A DNA stretch of 64,000 nt, taken from contig QRDG01001908.1 of NCBI GenBank assembly GCA_012064385.1, positions 186,001 to 250,000 of the forward strand, written 5' to 3'. The DNA comes from Puccinellia tenuiflora. Taxonomy: Eukaryota > Streptophyta > Magnoliopsida > Poales > Poaceae. The position numbers and the translations under genes were made by a program. This document shows, in pieces, positions 22,277 to 34,492 of this stretch (position 1 is its first letter; each line of letters begins with the position of its first letter). Under the pieces are notes generated by a model that saw only the letters and a program-made list of their open reading frames with translations, was not told where the DNA came from and ran no database searches.

Positions 22277-25200
22277 TGTAATGCCCGGGGTTTTTCCCCA
22301 AATTAGATTTTTGCCTGTTATTTTATTTTTGCATCATCATGACATCAGCATCATCGCATCGCATGTTTTTGTCCGCAAAAATTATTTCTATTAAACCCTA
22401 TTTTATTTTTCTAAAATTGTCGGAAAATATTTTTACCGAGACAGTTGTCTCCGTTTTCGAAAATTAATTGCCAAATTTAATTTGCAAAATAAAATAAATG
22501 TTTTGAGCGAGAGAGAGAGCAGCCCAACTAGCTAGGCCCAAAAGCCCAGCTAAGCAAACCCTAGAGCAAACCCTAATCCTGCCCCTGCCTTTTTCTGTTC
22601 CCACCCCCTGCGTTTTTGCAGCCACCCTCTCCTCTTTTTCTGTTTTCGCGAAGATGTCCTTCCACCTCTCAAAAGGACCCTTTTCCTTTTTTTCTAGTCC
22701 CTGGACCTTATCCTCTATTTCTTTTCTCTATCTCTCTTTTTCTTCTCTCCTCTTCTTCTTTCTCTCCCGGCCACCGCACCCGCGCATGCTCGACCCGACC
22801 CCGTGCTCCCCTCCAGCTCCGGCCTCCCCAGCTCTTCCCCACCGGCGTCGGCCCTCTCCCCTGGCCGCTCCCTCCCAAGTTCGGCCGGCCGGCTCCTCCA
22901 CCCCTCTCCCCTCACCCGCGCCGCTCTCTTCCTCTCTCTCCCCATCTTCTTCCTCCCGCGCGATCCCCGACCTCCTCTGCTCCTCGGCCGGCCGCGGCTC
23001 TCCCCGTCGGCCTCCTCCCCTCGTGCTTGTCCCCGTCGGTGTCCTTGCCGCGGCCTCCCCTGCTCCTCCCCGTCGGTACCCCTCTTCTGTCCGTCCCCGA
23101 CGCCGTCGTCCGCCGCCCCCAGCTTCATGGCCGCCGTGTCTTGCCTCCCCTCTGGCCGTGGCCCTGCTGCCCTCCCTGATGCCGGCCGCGCCTCCTCTGC
23201 CTCATGTGTCGTGTGTGCAGCCCGTCCGCGCCTGTGCCCGACCTTCCTCCTCTGTGCCTGCGCCCCTGCTTTTCCCCGACGAGGCTTCCCGCCGACATTC
23301 CGTCCCCGCCTCCTCAAGCTCATCCCCGGCCTCGAGTTTTGCCCAGCCCGAGCTTGCTGCTTCTGCTTCCCGTCCCCGACGCCCGTGGACTGCCTCCGTG
23401 CCCATTGATGTGTTCCACGTTGCTTCCTTCCCTGTTGTGCATCCCTGATGCGTTCCCGTTTCTGTTCCGTTGATGCCCCTGTGCCGGTTCCCGGACGTTC
23501 CCGATCCCCGACGGTTCCCCGATGTTTTCCATCCTGTTCCCGACAGCCGCTTCCCGTTCCCGTTGTGTTCCCGTTTCCGGCGCGTTCCCCGTCGTGAAGC
23601 ACCTCGTTTTTCCGTCGTGAAGCCTCCCCGACGCAAGATCTCCGTTCCCGTCGTGTAACACCGTGAAGGCCGGAGCCGCCGAGATCTTTCCCGACGTGAG
23701 TTCTCCGTCCGTGAAGACCGAGTACGACGACGACGACCGAGGACCGACAAGTTCTACTTCCCCGACGACCGAGTACGACGATCGTGTGGATACGACAAGA
23801 TCTTCCCCGACCAGAACCCGCCATGTTCTCCGTGTTCGAGTTGTGACGGCCGCCTTCGTGCGTGTCCGAGAAGACCGGTGTCCGACCCCCGACCACCGTG
23901 GACCCCGAAGACCCCGAAGTCCGGAACGCCAAGGTCCGCCACGACTACGACCCGAGTACGACTACTTCCACGACGTCGACTACCTCGACTACTTCGACTC
24001 CGGATGAACGACTACTTCGACTACGACGACTACTTCGACTACTTCCCCTCCGGACCGAAGACGGTGGACCCGAATCCGAAGTTCCCCGATCCGATGTGTG
24101 ACCTCAACCCTAACCCTATATGCCATATATATATCCGTATCTTATAAAATCATGCATCATTAATTAACATCGCACCTTTATCCATTTAGTGGAATTAAAT
24201 CAATTTAATTATGGGATTTGTCCGGTGCCTTTATATTATGCACCGATCCCATTTAAAATGATTTGCCATGTGTTAGGAAATAAAATTGGACAACCTTTAA
24301 TTTGTCATGCATCATGTCATCAACATGCCGCTTCTTTTGCCGTAGAAGTAAAATGCATCTTTTGCCTTCCAGTGTTTGTTGCATCTTCGGGAATAGGACG
24401 ATGAGTTGATGTGAGCAACGACAGGTTCTGCTACCTCTACCGGATTGCAGGCAAGTGATACTCCCTTGCTATCTTTGCTTGTTTTCTGTCTCTTACTCGT
24501 CCTATCTTTTGTTCCTTGCTAGCCTTATGTTGCGATGCTTGTGTCTCGATCCTATATGCATGTCTACCTTGCAGCCATGATATGCCCCACCCCACATCCT
24601 ATTACCCTGTTGCTTGTTTACCTTGTTAGCCTTGCGAGTCGTAGTGCATGCTTAGGTGCTTTGCTTGAGTCTGTTATCTCTGTTATCTAGTCTTGTGCTT
24701 AACATGATAGCTAGGCTCAACTAAAATGGTAATCTTTAATTTCTGTTGCGATGGGATAACTTAATAAAGATAAGGCACCGGCGGAAGGCCAATCGTGGTG
24801 ATTTGTTCTGCTAGTGTCGCCTAGGACCCGAGTTCTTTTCCGCTGATCCAAGACTGAGCGCACTAACCACATGTGGGAGTTCTATGGGCCTCCCCGCAAT
24901 CTATTACCAGATCCTCAAACCTGTCCAGGATGCCACAAGTAGTTCGGGTGTTTTGATAGAAGTTGCGGCATGAGCGTTAACCGCATGTGGAAGGAGGGGC
25001 AATCGTATGAGTGTTCCCTCCCGAAGCCGTCCTCGCAACGGTTAGGCCCACCTCGAAGCTTCGGCCGGACTCTCAAGGTGGATCAGTCCTAGCTAGGTGG
25101 CTCCCTGGACTTGTTTGTAGAGATGGGAAGTATTGCGTCGAAACCTCCACCGGTACACCTCTAAGCGAGAGTTTCGATGCGTGTGGGTTCATTGGTGCAT

Positions 25201-26031
25201 CCCTGCAGGGTTAAATCTTTTCGAAAAGCCGTGTCCGCGGTTATGGACGACTTGGTGAAATGCGCTGGCTAAAAAGATCATAGACAACTTGCACCTTATA
25301 ATGATAATAACTTGACTAGTAAGATAGATTACATGAATAATAATTTGATTAAAACTTGTCCACCGTGTGAGTGCCCGGACTTCTTCCTCGTGGGTTGAGG
25401 ATACGAGGGAGTTGTTTTAGGGTGAGTTTGTTTGGTGTGTAGTATAGTTGGTTTCTTATGCGCTCTCTTACCTTGTCTCTGATAGACGGAAGTTGTAGCG
25501 TGTCTCTATAAGTTGTTAGTGCTGCTTGCCGCCGCCTCAATCGCTAACCCTTCTCCCCGGAATTCCAGCTTTGATATCTTGTGAGTATTACTTGCCAGTA
25601 CTGTTTTATAGTACTGACCCCTTCGGGTCTGCTATTCCACATGCAGCCAACAGGTTTGAAGTCTGACGACGTTAGCTTGGGGAATCCCTCCGGCTAGGCT
25701 TGGCCTGGGCAGAGATATGGTGCCTTTGCTTATCTTCAGGACTCTTAGTCCAATTTGTATCTTGTCCGTAGCTGGACGCAATTTCGTTTCCGCTGTTCCT
25801 TTGGATCTTCGTATTGTATCTTTTGGTTCTTGACTCTGTGAGTCGTTGTTGTATGTATATGTTCTTTTGTGGGTTCCGTCGAGAACTATTGTAATGTTAT
25901 CACAATTCCACCCGCATAACGTGTGTGTTGCGACGTGCACGTTATGCCTGGTGGGCGTCCTTTAGGATCGTTATTATGCGGATTTGGCTGGAACGCTAAA
26001 ATCTGCATAGTACCGATCTTGGGGCGTTACA
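22277..26031 (+). repeat. LTR 3 of the 4196-bp array
   Basis: TGTAATGCCC to GGCGTTACA, followed by the target-site copy ATGAT. Confidence 0.9.
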
Positions 26032-26036
26032 ATGAT

Positions 26037-26345
26037 GTAGCCCCCGAGTGCCGGGTTGTTTGCCTGCGACGACTCAGGATTTCTTGATGTATAACTCATG
26101 ACTTTCAGATGATGTAGCCCCCGAGTGCCGGGTTGTTAACTTGTAACAACTTGAAGATAAAAACTTTTGGAACTTGATTACTGCTTAACTTGTAGAAAAA
26201 CCTGATCCGTGAGTAGCCCCCAAGCGCCGGGTTGTTGGCCTGCGACAACTTGGAGCTTCCAACTCTGTATTCCCTTTGACTTAAACTGAAAACCTGATAA
26301 CATGTAGCCCCCAAGTGCTGGGTTGTTTGCCTGCAGCAACTCGGA
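26037..26345 (-). repeat. Four PPT-like modules of the minus-strand element
   Basis: Four copies of a module around GTAGCCCCCRAGYGCCGGGTTGTT, spaced about 75-105 bp, continuing the copy at 13812 on the other side of the nested array. On minus they read as GGGGGCTAC tracts, the same module found at 1590-1935 on plus. Confidence 0.75.
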
Positions 26346-26672
26346 GCTTAAAACTTTTTGAACTTGATTGATGCTTGAGCTGATTTGGTTTTTATAACCC
26401 TTCTTAGTTTTATACTAATGAATAAGTAGGCCCTGCCCGGTCTTTGCTAATTAGCAGCCAGTTTGTTGTACAGGTTGCATCTGACTTACCAGATAAAACT
26501 AAGGATAAGTTGGCATCTGAGCCAGGTCAATGAGTCTAGAACTTGGCTTTTTCCTGAAAGACAAGCCCTCAAGGACCTAATGATCAAAGTTAATAAAGAC
26601 GCACTTACTGGGTGTCTCGGCAAAACTCTTACTGTAGAGAAGCCGGCTTTATCCCCTTGATCATAATAATCA

Positions 26673-26774
26673 GAGCTCTCTGGGCTCGTTGGTATTGCGG
26701 AGCTCTCTGGGCTCGTTGGTATTGCGGAGCTCTCTGGGCTCGTTGGTATTGCGGAGCTCTCTGGGCTCGTTGGT
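26673..26774. repeat. 27-bp tandem repeat, 3.8 copies
   Basis: Unit GAGCTCTCTGGGCTCGTTGG plus TATTGCG; copies at 26673, 26700, 26727 and a partial at 26754. The first three look identical. Confidence 0.9.
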
Positions 26775-26839
26775 GATATATAAGCTGGAGTATAGAGACA
26801 TTGGTACTTTTTAGAAATCCCTTTGTGGGTGTAACTAAA

Positions 26840-27060
26840 TCTTTCCAATAAATCTGATGCAAGTTATAAAGAACTTGACTTTTAAAGAAATCCATTGCGA
26901 GCAATATATAACTCGACTTTGAAAAAATCCGGTGCAAGCAGTAGATAGTTCGACTTTGAAAAATCCGGTGCAAGCAATAGCTCGACTTTAAATAAATTTG
27001 GTGCGAGCTATTTGAGAGCTCGACTTTTTAGAAATCCATGGCGGGTTTAAAAAAAAACCC
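26840..27060. repeat. Imperfect tandem repeat around CTCGACTTT
   Basis: About six degenerate units of roughly 35-40 bp, with motifs CTCGACTTTGAAAAAATCC and GGTGCAAGC. No coding potential recognised. Confidence 0.65.
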
Positions 27061-27621
27061 AACTTTGAGATTTGGCTATATTAAGCCTCCAAGAATCGAT
27101 TTGATATGCCACCTAGAATTTTCTGAGATAATAACGGTACTCAACTTATATTAGCCCCCTTGCATTATTTAAAACTTACTCTGTAATCTTCGTGATTATC
27201 TCTGCAATTTCTTCATAAACCAGATATATAGCTCTCGGAATTAACCCGGAATTAACTTAAAGGGGGCTGACTTTATATAATTTAACTGAATGAATAAAAT
27301 ATGAAATTTAAATAAAAAGGGCGACTTAGCTGGTTATTTTTTGTAGCCGACGATGACGACAAGTCGGCTAAAATCAATGTGGATGGTGCTGGCCGGTTTC
27401 TTCTTTGATCAACTCATTCGAGTTGTAGTAGTACTCGGCTTCTCTTCTTTCTCCCGTACGATGAGCTGTAGCACGTGATCTATCTTCCTCTTTTTTTTAC
27501 ACGTGAAGCTGCACTTTCCTTCCTTGAGAACAGATCTGATATGGTATTTGCTCTACTTTCCTTCTTTATTCTTTCCTCATTGGACACATGATTCCTAGCC
27601 GGCCGGTTTCCTTTTCTTTCT
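27061..27621 (-). other. Non-coding interior of the minus-strand element
   Basis: AT-rich, with scattered CCCCC or GGGGG-TAT motifs (27154, 27262). I see no gene. Confidence 0.4.
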
Positions 27622-27945
27622 TTATGCGTGGAGTAATACTAGTACTCTTGAACTGTCCGATCCAAACTCAGCAGCACGTCCGATCCAAAGTCGAATAGCT
27701 TGTGATACGCGATATTGGCAACTCTTTCGATTGTTCATCTGCGTGTAGACTGCTGCCGGCTCAGGTATGATATTCTTGATCCGTTCAATTTGATTAGCAC
27801 ACATGAGGGCAATTTTGATGTCGACCCTCCGGGCGCCGATTCGGTGCGGCGACTTGTCGCCGTTGGTGATGGAGAACTTGATGCGTCCGACTCGCTTGAC
27901 TGATGCGTTGATGAACTCGCCGTCGTCGTTGAAGATTGGACCCAT
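27622..27945 (-). CDS. Short 5' ORF of the minus-strand Tat-like element (107 codons)
   Basis: It starts about 25 bp inside the primer binding site with MGPIFNDDGEFINASVKRVG and ends at 27622. I recognise no domain. A short ORF directly behind the primer binding site is also seen in the Tat-lineage element at 56466-56987, so it may be the remaining N-terminal ORF or truncated gag of this family. Neighbouring sequence has no gag or pol, so the product, if made, would not support mobility alone. Confidence 0.35.
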   Translation of the reverse strand: MGPIFNDDGEFINASVKRVGRIKFSITNGDKSPHRIGARRVDIKIALMCANQIERIKNIIPEPAAVYTQMNNRKSCQYRVSQAIRLWIGRAAEFGSDSSRVLVLLHA

Positions 27946-27971
27946 CGAATTGTGAATCCACTCGCACTTAG

Positions 27972-27989
27972 CCCCACGGTGGGCGCCAA
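27972..27989 (-). other. Primer binding site of the minus-strand element
   Basis: Reverse complement reads TTGGCGCCCACCGTGGGG, the same type as at 56497-56513, directly inside the LTR that begins at 27990. Confidence 0.9.
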
Positions 27990-28452
27990 TGTTGATGGTT
28001 TAGATCAACGGTGAAGATACGGGACTATGTACGCGCGGGATCGTCGATGTGGGTTAGTAGATGAACGACACGGGAGACAAGATTTATACAGCTTCGGGAC
28101 CCGGGAAACATCATCCGGTAATATCCCTACGTGCTGTTTGTGGCTAGGTCTTATTCCTCTCATGGTGGAAGTCGCCGATGAGGCGGCTCCTCTTGTCTAG
28201 ATCTGTCTGCCTCTCCCTCTTGGTGCGCCTTGCCCCTCCTTATAAAGGTGGAGGAGGCCGGCTTACATGTCGAGTCATTTTAGGACACTGCTAATCTAAT
28301 ACAAGCAGAGTCCTTGTAGGACACTGCTAATCTATTACAAGTTGGCAAGGTGAGTCCTTGTCCTAATCAGACTGTGGAGTCGGCCTGCTGGGCCACCCCG
28401 GATGGGCCACATTAATCCTCCTTGCGGGTACCCGTGTCCCATATCCCCGACA
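27990..28452 (-). repeat. 5' LTR of the minus-strand Tat-like element
   Basis: Matches 12783-13246 with about five substitutions and one missing base. TATA-like CTTTATAAGG on minus at 28238-28247. Followed by target-site copy CTATT. Confidence 0.85.
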
Positions 28453-30539
28453 CTATTTGTCAAAGAACCATCTGAATCACGACAAGATTGCTCCTAGCGA
28501 GTGGTCCATCAATATTTGTGATTCCTCCAACCACACTCATTCCTGAAACCCTTTCGGCACTAGTTGTCGGAAGAGTGCTAACAAGGGCTTCTGCAATCAC
28601 TTGAGATTGTTGTTAGCCCGTTTCTTGCTCTAGATCTGTCATTCCGTCCTCTTTCTGTCAGTTGACAATCAAGTTTTATCGTGCATTGGGGTGTTCTGAT
28701 GCATGTTATTCCTTGTAGTACGTCAAGGCATTTTCCACTTCGGGAATGTCAGGAGAAAAACAAACTCCGGTACTTTGTCCATTTCTCGAACCAGGTCAAA
28801 GTTTTGTGATTCGCGGAGTAAGAGCTTGTTTAGCTTTTGTTCCGTTCCACCTTGGAGTGTCACCCTCTTTTATATCGAGAAGTCGTGCTTAGTCTCATGA
28901 CGTACTTGATGAAGTGATGCTCTTACCCTTCCTTATCCATCTACCTCCGAGCTACCCGGGCTCGAGAATGTCGAGGATGCATATCGTTGTGGTAATCGGA
29001 TATTCTTAGCAATTGATATTGTTTTGAAATCCAAAGACTTTGGTGGCACTCTTAGCCTGATTGGTAATCATATCATCGGGCTGAGTTGTTTGTGTTGTCA
29101 AGTCCATTCGTTCAGTTGCACCTTCAGTCAACGAGTTAGATTCATGTCGAAACTCTCAAGACCGCATCTTTTTCATGAAAAGCAAGTTCTCTCTCGCCAC
29201 TAGTGACGTTTGTAGCTATTGATTCGAGTGAAGTTCGCTTTGCCTCCTCGGGTTAAATCACAAGTTGGTTATGCATACGTGCATCATGGAGCTGGTAGGT
29301 TATTACCTCCCGTTCTCTGATTAAGCCATGTGTGCACACCAAGCCCTGACCGAGTCGTTCCTAAATAAGAAGAAGTTGTCAAATTTCATCAGCTCACCGG
29401 TATTTCCCAATCATGAATCAGTTGGGCTTCATTGTTTGGAGTTCATGCTGGTTCAATTTCCTCTAGGTAATCGTGACCGCCTGGAACTCCCAATCTAGCT
29501 CGTGTTTTGGAGCTTGACCCGGTAGCCCATGTCTTGCAAATCTAGTTACCTTGCATTGCGGCTAACTTCCGCAAACTCCTTCCATACCTGCTAGGCCGAA
29601 GTATCTGCACACCTACCCAACTCTGAACCTCAAGCAGAAATGATGCTTGGTGGTTTACCAAGAGCATGACCTATATCTTTTAGTAAACCTGATGAGTACG
29701 GTGTTGTGGTTCAAGCACCTCATCGGAAGATCTGTTGACGAAATCCCTTCAATCATGAAAAATCACCCACTATCCATGAGTATCATGGGTAGTTTATCCT
29801 AATAGTACCCCTAAGGTCCTTCCTCTATCTTCAAGTACGATTTCGCTGGAGGATTGATTGAAGGCTATTCTGAAGCCGGAGTGTGACGTCTAGTATCTCA
29901 AGGAGAACCTCACTACGGAGTTGCTAAATATCTATCGGTCAATCCTCCAACTCCATCTATCTCGTGACAATATCTTGTTATGAGGTTTTACCTCTCTATC
30001 TAATTGTGGATCAAATGCTATATCCTTCCCACCTCGGTGAAATCAAGGGTTTGCCCAATCACTCGGACGTTGGGTAAATTAATTCGTCCCGTTAGGGCCG
30101 AGCTTCCAACCTTACGGAAACGTCTAGTACGTCACAAGCGTGGAGTCCAAAAGAAGGTGTCTTTTCTCCTCACGGTGCTTCAAATCTCTACGGTCTACAC
30201 AGCGGGTGGTTTGAAGTATTGTCATGGCCTGGAACAATTGATCGGTTGTCCTATCCTCGACTCGACATTTGTTTGGTAAAGTCATTCCTTTTTCCTAAAT
30301 GGCTTATGGTTTTGGGAAAAGTATATAACGCCAATCCTCGGAGAAAACTTGCCTAACGCCTTTAGCTATCTTCAGTCCTTTCCGCCAGTTTGGCATGTCT
30401 TGTTGGTTAGCCCAATCCCTACAACAAGGAAGATCATCGTGAGATCGGGAAGACCGTGGGAGATGTGTGTTGTCAGTTCCCCTCATCCCTACTTCTACTA
30501 TAGGATCTCGGAACGATATTCCTGTAAGGGGGGTAGAGT
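28453..30539 (+). mobile_element. Internal region 2, right part
   Basis: Resumes the internal region broken at 12782 and matches 6188-8270 closely. The pre-PPT palindrome is decayed here (ATCTCGGAACGATAT, near 30505). AAGGGGGG tract at 30525-30533. No gene recognised. Confidence 0.85.
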
Positions 30540-33500
30540 TGTAACAGCCCCGGATTGATACCCTAAAATATGGGCCAAATTTTCACTTTTTGCTTTGCAT
30601 TCGCATCATGGCATACTTATTTAAATTGCTAATTCTAAACAAAGCAACACTTAGAAATTAAAAACTAGGGAAGCAAAACCCTTCCCAAGAAGTTCAAACC
30701 AAATACATTACTCAAGATGGCAAAACCCAAGTAACTTTTAAACTTCCAAATTGTTCAGGAAGTTTCAATCACCCAATTATAATTATTTGGTAAAGGCAAA
30801 TTCTTAATAAGCAAATAAATAAATTTGAGAATTCCATTTGGTTCAATTCAAATCCTATTTTGGGAACCAAGTTAAACTTTCCAAAAATTCAAAATAAAAT
30901 TATGGAGAGCTTCATTAATACAATATGAGCCTCCATAAATATTTTCATAATTTATTGAATTGCCAAAGTGCTTCAAATAAATGCTTTTTGCAAATTATCA
31001 CAAATGATCAAATAGCAACAATATGAATAAAATTGAATCTAAACAATTTATTTTGGTACAACAATTTTTGCGGAGCTTCCTCATGACATGGGGAGCCCAT
31101 ATAAATTTTTGCAGATTTTATAAAAATGTTTAAGTGCCTATTTTTAAATCGCCAAAGTCTGATGATGGACCTTTTTGCAAAGAATTTAAATCTGCCAAGG
31201 GGTTTTTGGAATTTGGCCTTCTCCTCCACTGTGGCGACAGTGTCCGGCACACTGCCGCCATGCTGCCAGCCATGCCGCGCCGTCCCCATGCCGCCCACCT
31301 GCCGTGGCCCCTCGGGAGGATATGGAGGCCGCCCCGTCATCACCTGCTTCCCCGCATCCATTTTCCCCTCCCCGTTTTTCCCCCCGACCAAGCCCTAGCT
31401 TATCAGTGCTGCTGCCGCTGAGCCGACGACGCCGCCGTCGAATCGTCGCCGATAGAAGCCTCCCTGGAGCGAGCCGAGACCGGCGTCCTCCCCGCCGGCA
31501 GAATCGTCCTGGGGCTGCGCGAATCGTCACCGCCGCTCGTTTCCCTCCTCCTCTGGTAGCCGTCGAGCCGCGGCCTTCCCTCGCCAATCGCCGTCGTCTC
31601 CGACCTCCGCGAGATCCGTCGAGCACGCCGTCGTCTCCAACTCGACGCGCTCTATCTCTGCACCGCGTGAATCGACAAGGGGCGGCCAAAGTCGCCGACG
31701 CCGTCCTTTTCGCCTCCGCTCTGTCCGCCGCCGTCCGAGCACCAAAAAGACGCCGTCCGGCCACCCCGGCCCTTGCCGCCCCCTCCGACGAGTTTCTGGT
31801 GAGCTCGCGGTCCAGCTGGACACCCTACTTCGTCCCTTCCTCTTCCCTTTGTCGTCTCGCCGTCGCTCGTCGCCGTCGGTCGGGGCGTTTGACCAGCCAC
31901 GCGCTTGGTCGCCCGGCCTGGCCTCGGTTTGGGCCGGCACGAGGCCGGCCCCTTCGGCCACTCTCCTGGCCTGTGCCCCAGCCTGGGCCGGCGAATGGCC
32001 GGACCTCTCGGGCTGGTGCCCGGCCTGCAGCCCGGCCTGGCCGGCCTGAGGCCGGCCTGTCTGGCCTTTAGCTTTTCCTTTTGAATTACAAAACAAATTA
32101 AAACTTTGATATCTTTTTGTATAATGATCCAAAAATTGCAAATTAAATATCAAATTGCTCAGAAAAACTTTTCCTATCATTTCGAAACATCGCCTTGCCC
32201 TTTTGAATAAATAAATTTGCCTTTAATTAAGAATTCCTAGAATGGGTTAAATAATACCCAAATTGGGAAAAATCATAAATTATTAAATATTTATCCAAAA
32301 ATTATGAATAAAATATCAAAGTGATCAACATGTCAAATGCTATCAAACCTTGTACTTATCACATCATGATCACAAATATTTATTGATGTTATTCATAATT
32401 TGTTTTAAAAGAGTTAAATCCAAATAATTATTTAAATCACTATTTATTCATCGGGGCTCCGAAAATTACAAATGAGGTACCAAAATGATCGGAAGAACAA
32501 ACCCTATCCTTTCATGTCATGTTCATACATATTGATCCACTTCTCTAATAATGTAATGATTTATAAGTATTGTGGTCACTAAGATAAATATGGAGTTGCG
32601 TCCAAATAATTGCACTAATTATTTGGACCTCCATTTAATTTGTTAAATAATCTAAATGTTAATATCAATGCATCAACTTGTCATGTCATCATGTTATTGT
32701 GCATTGCATCTTGTGTTCGTGTGATTTATTTGTTGTTTGTGTTACTTTTGGGTATCGATAGATTCCGGAGTCGAGGTTAATGCTACCTACCCCGACGAGC
32801 AGTACTACACGCCCCGGCAGCAAGGCAAGAGATAAAGTAACCTTCTTGGCATCTAGCATCCTATGATTTTATCAACTTATTTTATCCACCATAATATTGC
32901 ATGCGATTCAAATGACATTTTTGATCAAGACATAGAGTATCCTATGAATGCATGTTTTTCCCCGAGCCAATCACATGTATCCGTACCAATGAACCTTAGT
33001 GTTGATGCGTTGGCCGGAGACAAGAATATAATTGTTGTATTTATATGCTTAGCTATGCTTAGCCATGTTTAGTCAAATGCTAGCAATGTCCGTTGTCGAA
33101 TTCCATAATTGTTGATGTTGACGGAATGTTTCGGACATGGTGGATATGTGGGGTGTTTAATTAAAATGCTAAGAAGGCTTGGGTGAGTTGCCATCGGGGA
33201 TGGTGTTTTGCCTCAATCTTGCCCCTAGGTGCGAGTTCTTGTCTCTAGACTCAAGATCGAGCGTGCTGCCATTGGTGGGTGTATGGGCGCCTTACTGACC
33301 AAATAATTTGTGAGGGGCTTGTCAAGGGTCCTCCAGTTTGCTATTTCCATTTGCGCGTGAGTGTGTGGGTGGAAAAAGGAACGAGGATGGTGGTGTTTAG
33401 GATGTGGCCACGGGGCAGGGCGTTGGAGGCACTGAACCAGTCCTTCCGCACACTGATGGCCCTTGAGTAAGCCTCATGCATTGTAAAGGTCTAACCGCGC

Positions 33501-34492
33501 CCGCTCGCCGGCCTTCCCCGGAAGAGGGCCAATTAGGTGAGCCGGATGGTACCAATGGGTAAAATAGTACACCCCTGCAGAATTTAATCTTTTCGAAAAG
33601 CCGTGTCCGCGGTTATGGACGACTTGGGAACGGATATACGAGACCATAGAGAACCTTAACCTAATTAATTAATTTGGCAGCTAAAGGTTGCATTACAACG
33701 TGTGACCAAAGGTTCATTTCCTCGAGGGGGGTTCGAGGGAGTGCCTTTGTGTGAGATGAGTGGTTATGGCTACAAGTAGGTTCTATGAGAACCGAGTATG
33801 AAAGTTTACTCTCTTACCCCCTTTATGAAAATATTCTGAGTAGACGGTGCCATGTGTCATTTATGTCTAGTTTATGAAAATTAGCTTTATGCAAAAATAG
33901 CTACATATATAGCTTTAGAGCCTCCGTCAATCATTGGGCCTATATCGCCCTACTAAACTTGCGAGTACATCATACTCGGTCTCTCTTTGCTGCCTTTATA
34001 TTTGTATTTCAGAGGAGGACGACACCGAGCAGCTAGGTGGGTTCTTCGTGGACATCGACTAGTAGTCCGGGGTTCCTAGGTGGCAGCTTGGGACCGTGGA
34101 ACAAGCTGGCTGGGATCTTTATTTGTAGGCCTCTTAGGCCATATATTTGCATCTTGTTGTTAGACAACACTACCCGCTTCCGCTTGATGTATTGTTGGAT
34201 CTGTGATCCTTTTGTGTGTAATATTTGTATCTTCTCTTATATGCGTTGCTATATGCTTTTGTGTCGTAGAGTCTGCAATGTGCCAGTTGTTCCACAAGTC
34301 TCGGTCTCTTTACTATACGTGATAGCGATGTCTGAGCTTATGGCATGATCGAGGTGTTGTGTGCCGATGATCCATTCCAAGCACACCTGCCAATGGGTTT
34401 CGGCCTGGGATTGGTAAACCCAGTAACCCTCGATTGTGTAGCATGACCGGTTGCACAACGCTTCACTGTATAGTTCTGGGGTCGGGGCGCTA
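30540..34492 (+). repeat. LTR 3 of the 3.9-kb-LTR tandem (3953 bp, end clipped)
   Basis: TGTAACAGCCCC start. The final CA of GCGCTACA is missing at the junction to the next element. Contains about 60 bp near 32105-32166 that LTR 2 lacks; the short repeat AAAACTT at the edges suggests a deletion in LTR 2. Confidence 0.85.
31510..34062 (+). pseudogene. LTR-resident three-exon ORF, copy in LTR 3
   Basis: The exon 1 frame ends at 31798 (donor GTGAGC) and reads back through ESSWGCANRHRR in the same frame as the other copies; a 23-bp deletion upstream breaks the frame. Exon 2: 32762-32824 (63 bp; YPDEQYYTPRQQ), then GCAAGAG. Exon 3: 34013-34062, ending GGFFVDID and TAG. The start shown is where the conserved frame becomes recognisable. 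Confidence 0.35.

Larger units (their letters stand above)
13885..26031 (+). mobile_element. Tandem LTR-I-LTR-I-LTR array, exact 4196-bp unit
   Basis: Three 3755-bp LTRs (13885-17639, 18081-21835, 22277-26031) are separated by two 441-bp internal segments. Start-to-start distance is exactly 4196 bp both times, so there are no net indels. One perfect TSD flanks the whole array. LTR 1 and LTR 3 differ at about 11 sites by eye; LTR 2 and LTR 3 differ at about 4. No gag or pol is present. It is a non-autonomous element with huge LTRs and a minimal interior, probably turned into a tandem by recombination between LTRs or during cDNA integration (inference). Confidence 0.9.
12783..28452 (-). mobile_element. 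Non-autonomous Tat-like LTR element on the minus strand, itself interrupted
   Basis: LTRs of about 464 bp (12783-13246 and 27990-28452) flank about 2.6 kb of its own internal DNA once the nested 12.1-kb tandem is removed. The inverted primer binding site (27972-27989, complement of TGGCGCCCACCGTGGGG) and inverted G-rich tract at 13247-13259 fix the orientation as minus. There is no gag-pol, only a short 5' ORF and several tandem repeat blocks. The LTRs differ by five substitutions and one indel by eye, about 1%. The repeated CCCCCAAGCGCC modules it shares with the element at 1-5350 suggest it is a deletion derivative of a related Tat family. Confidence 0.85.

Noticed and set aside
26034..26345. 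CRISPR-like array because of regularly spaced GTAGCCCCC repeats
   Set aside because: Nuclear plant retroelement context, uneven spacing, related spacers; these are PPT-like modules.
26486..26848. ORF with repeated SPESSAIPT
   Set aside because: Again a 27-bp repeat read in frame; no other sign of coding.
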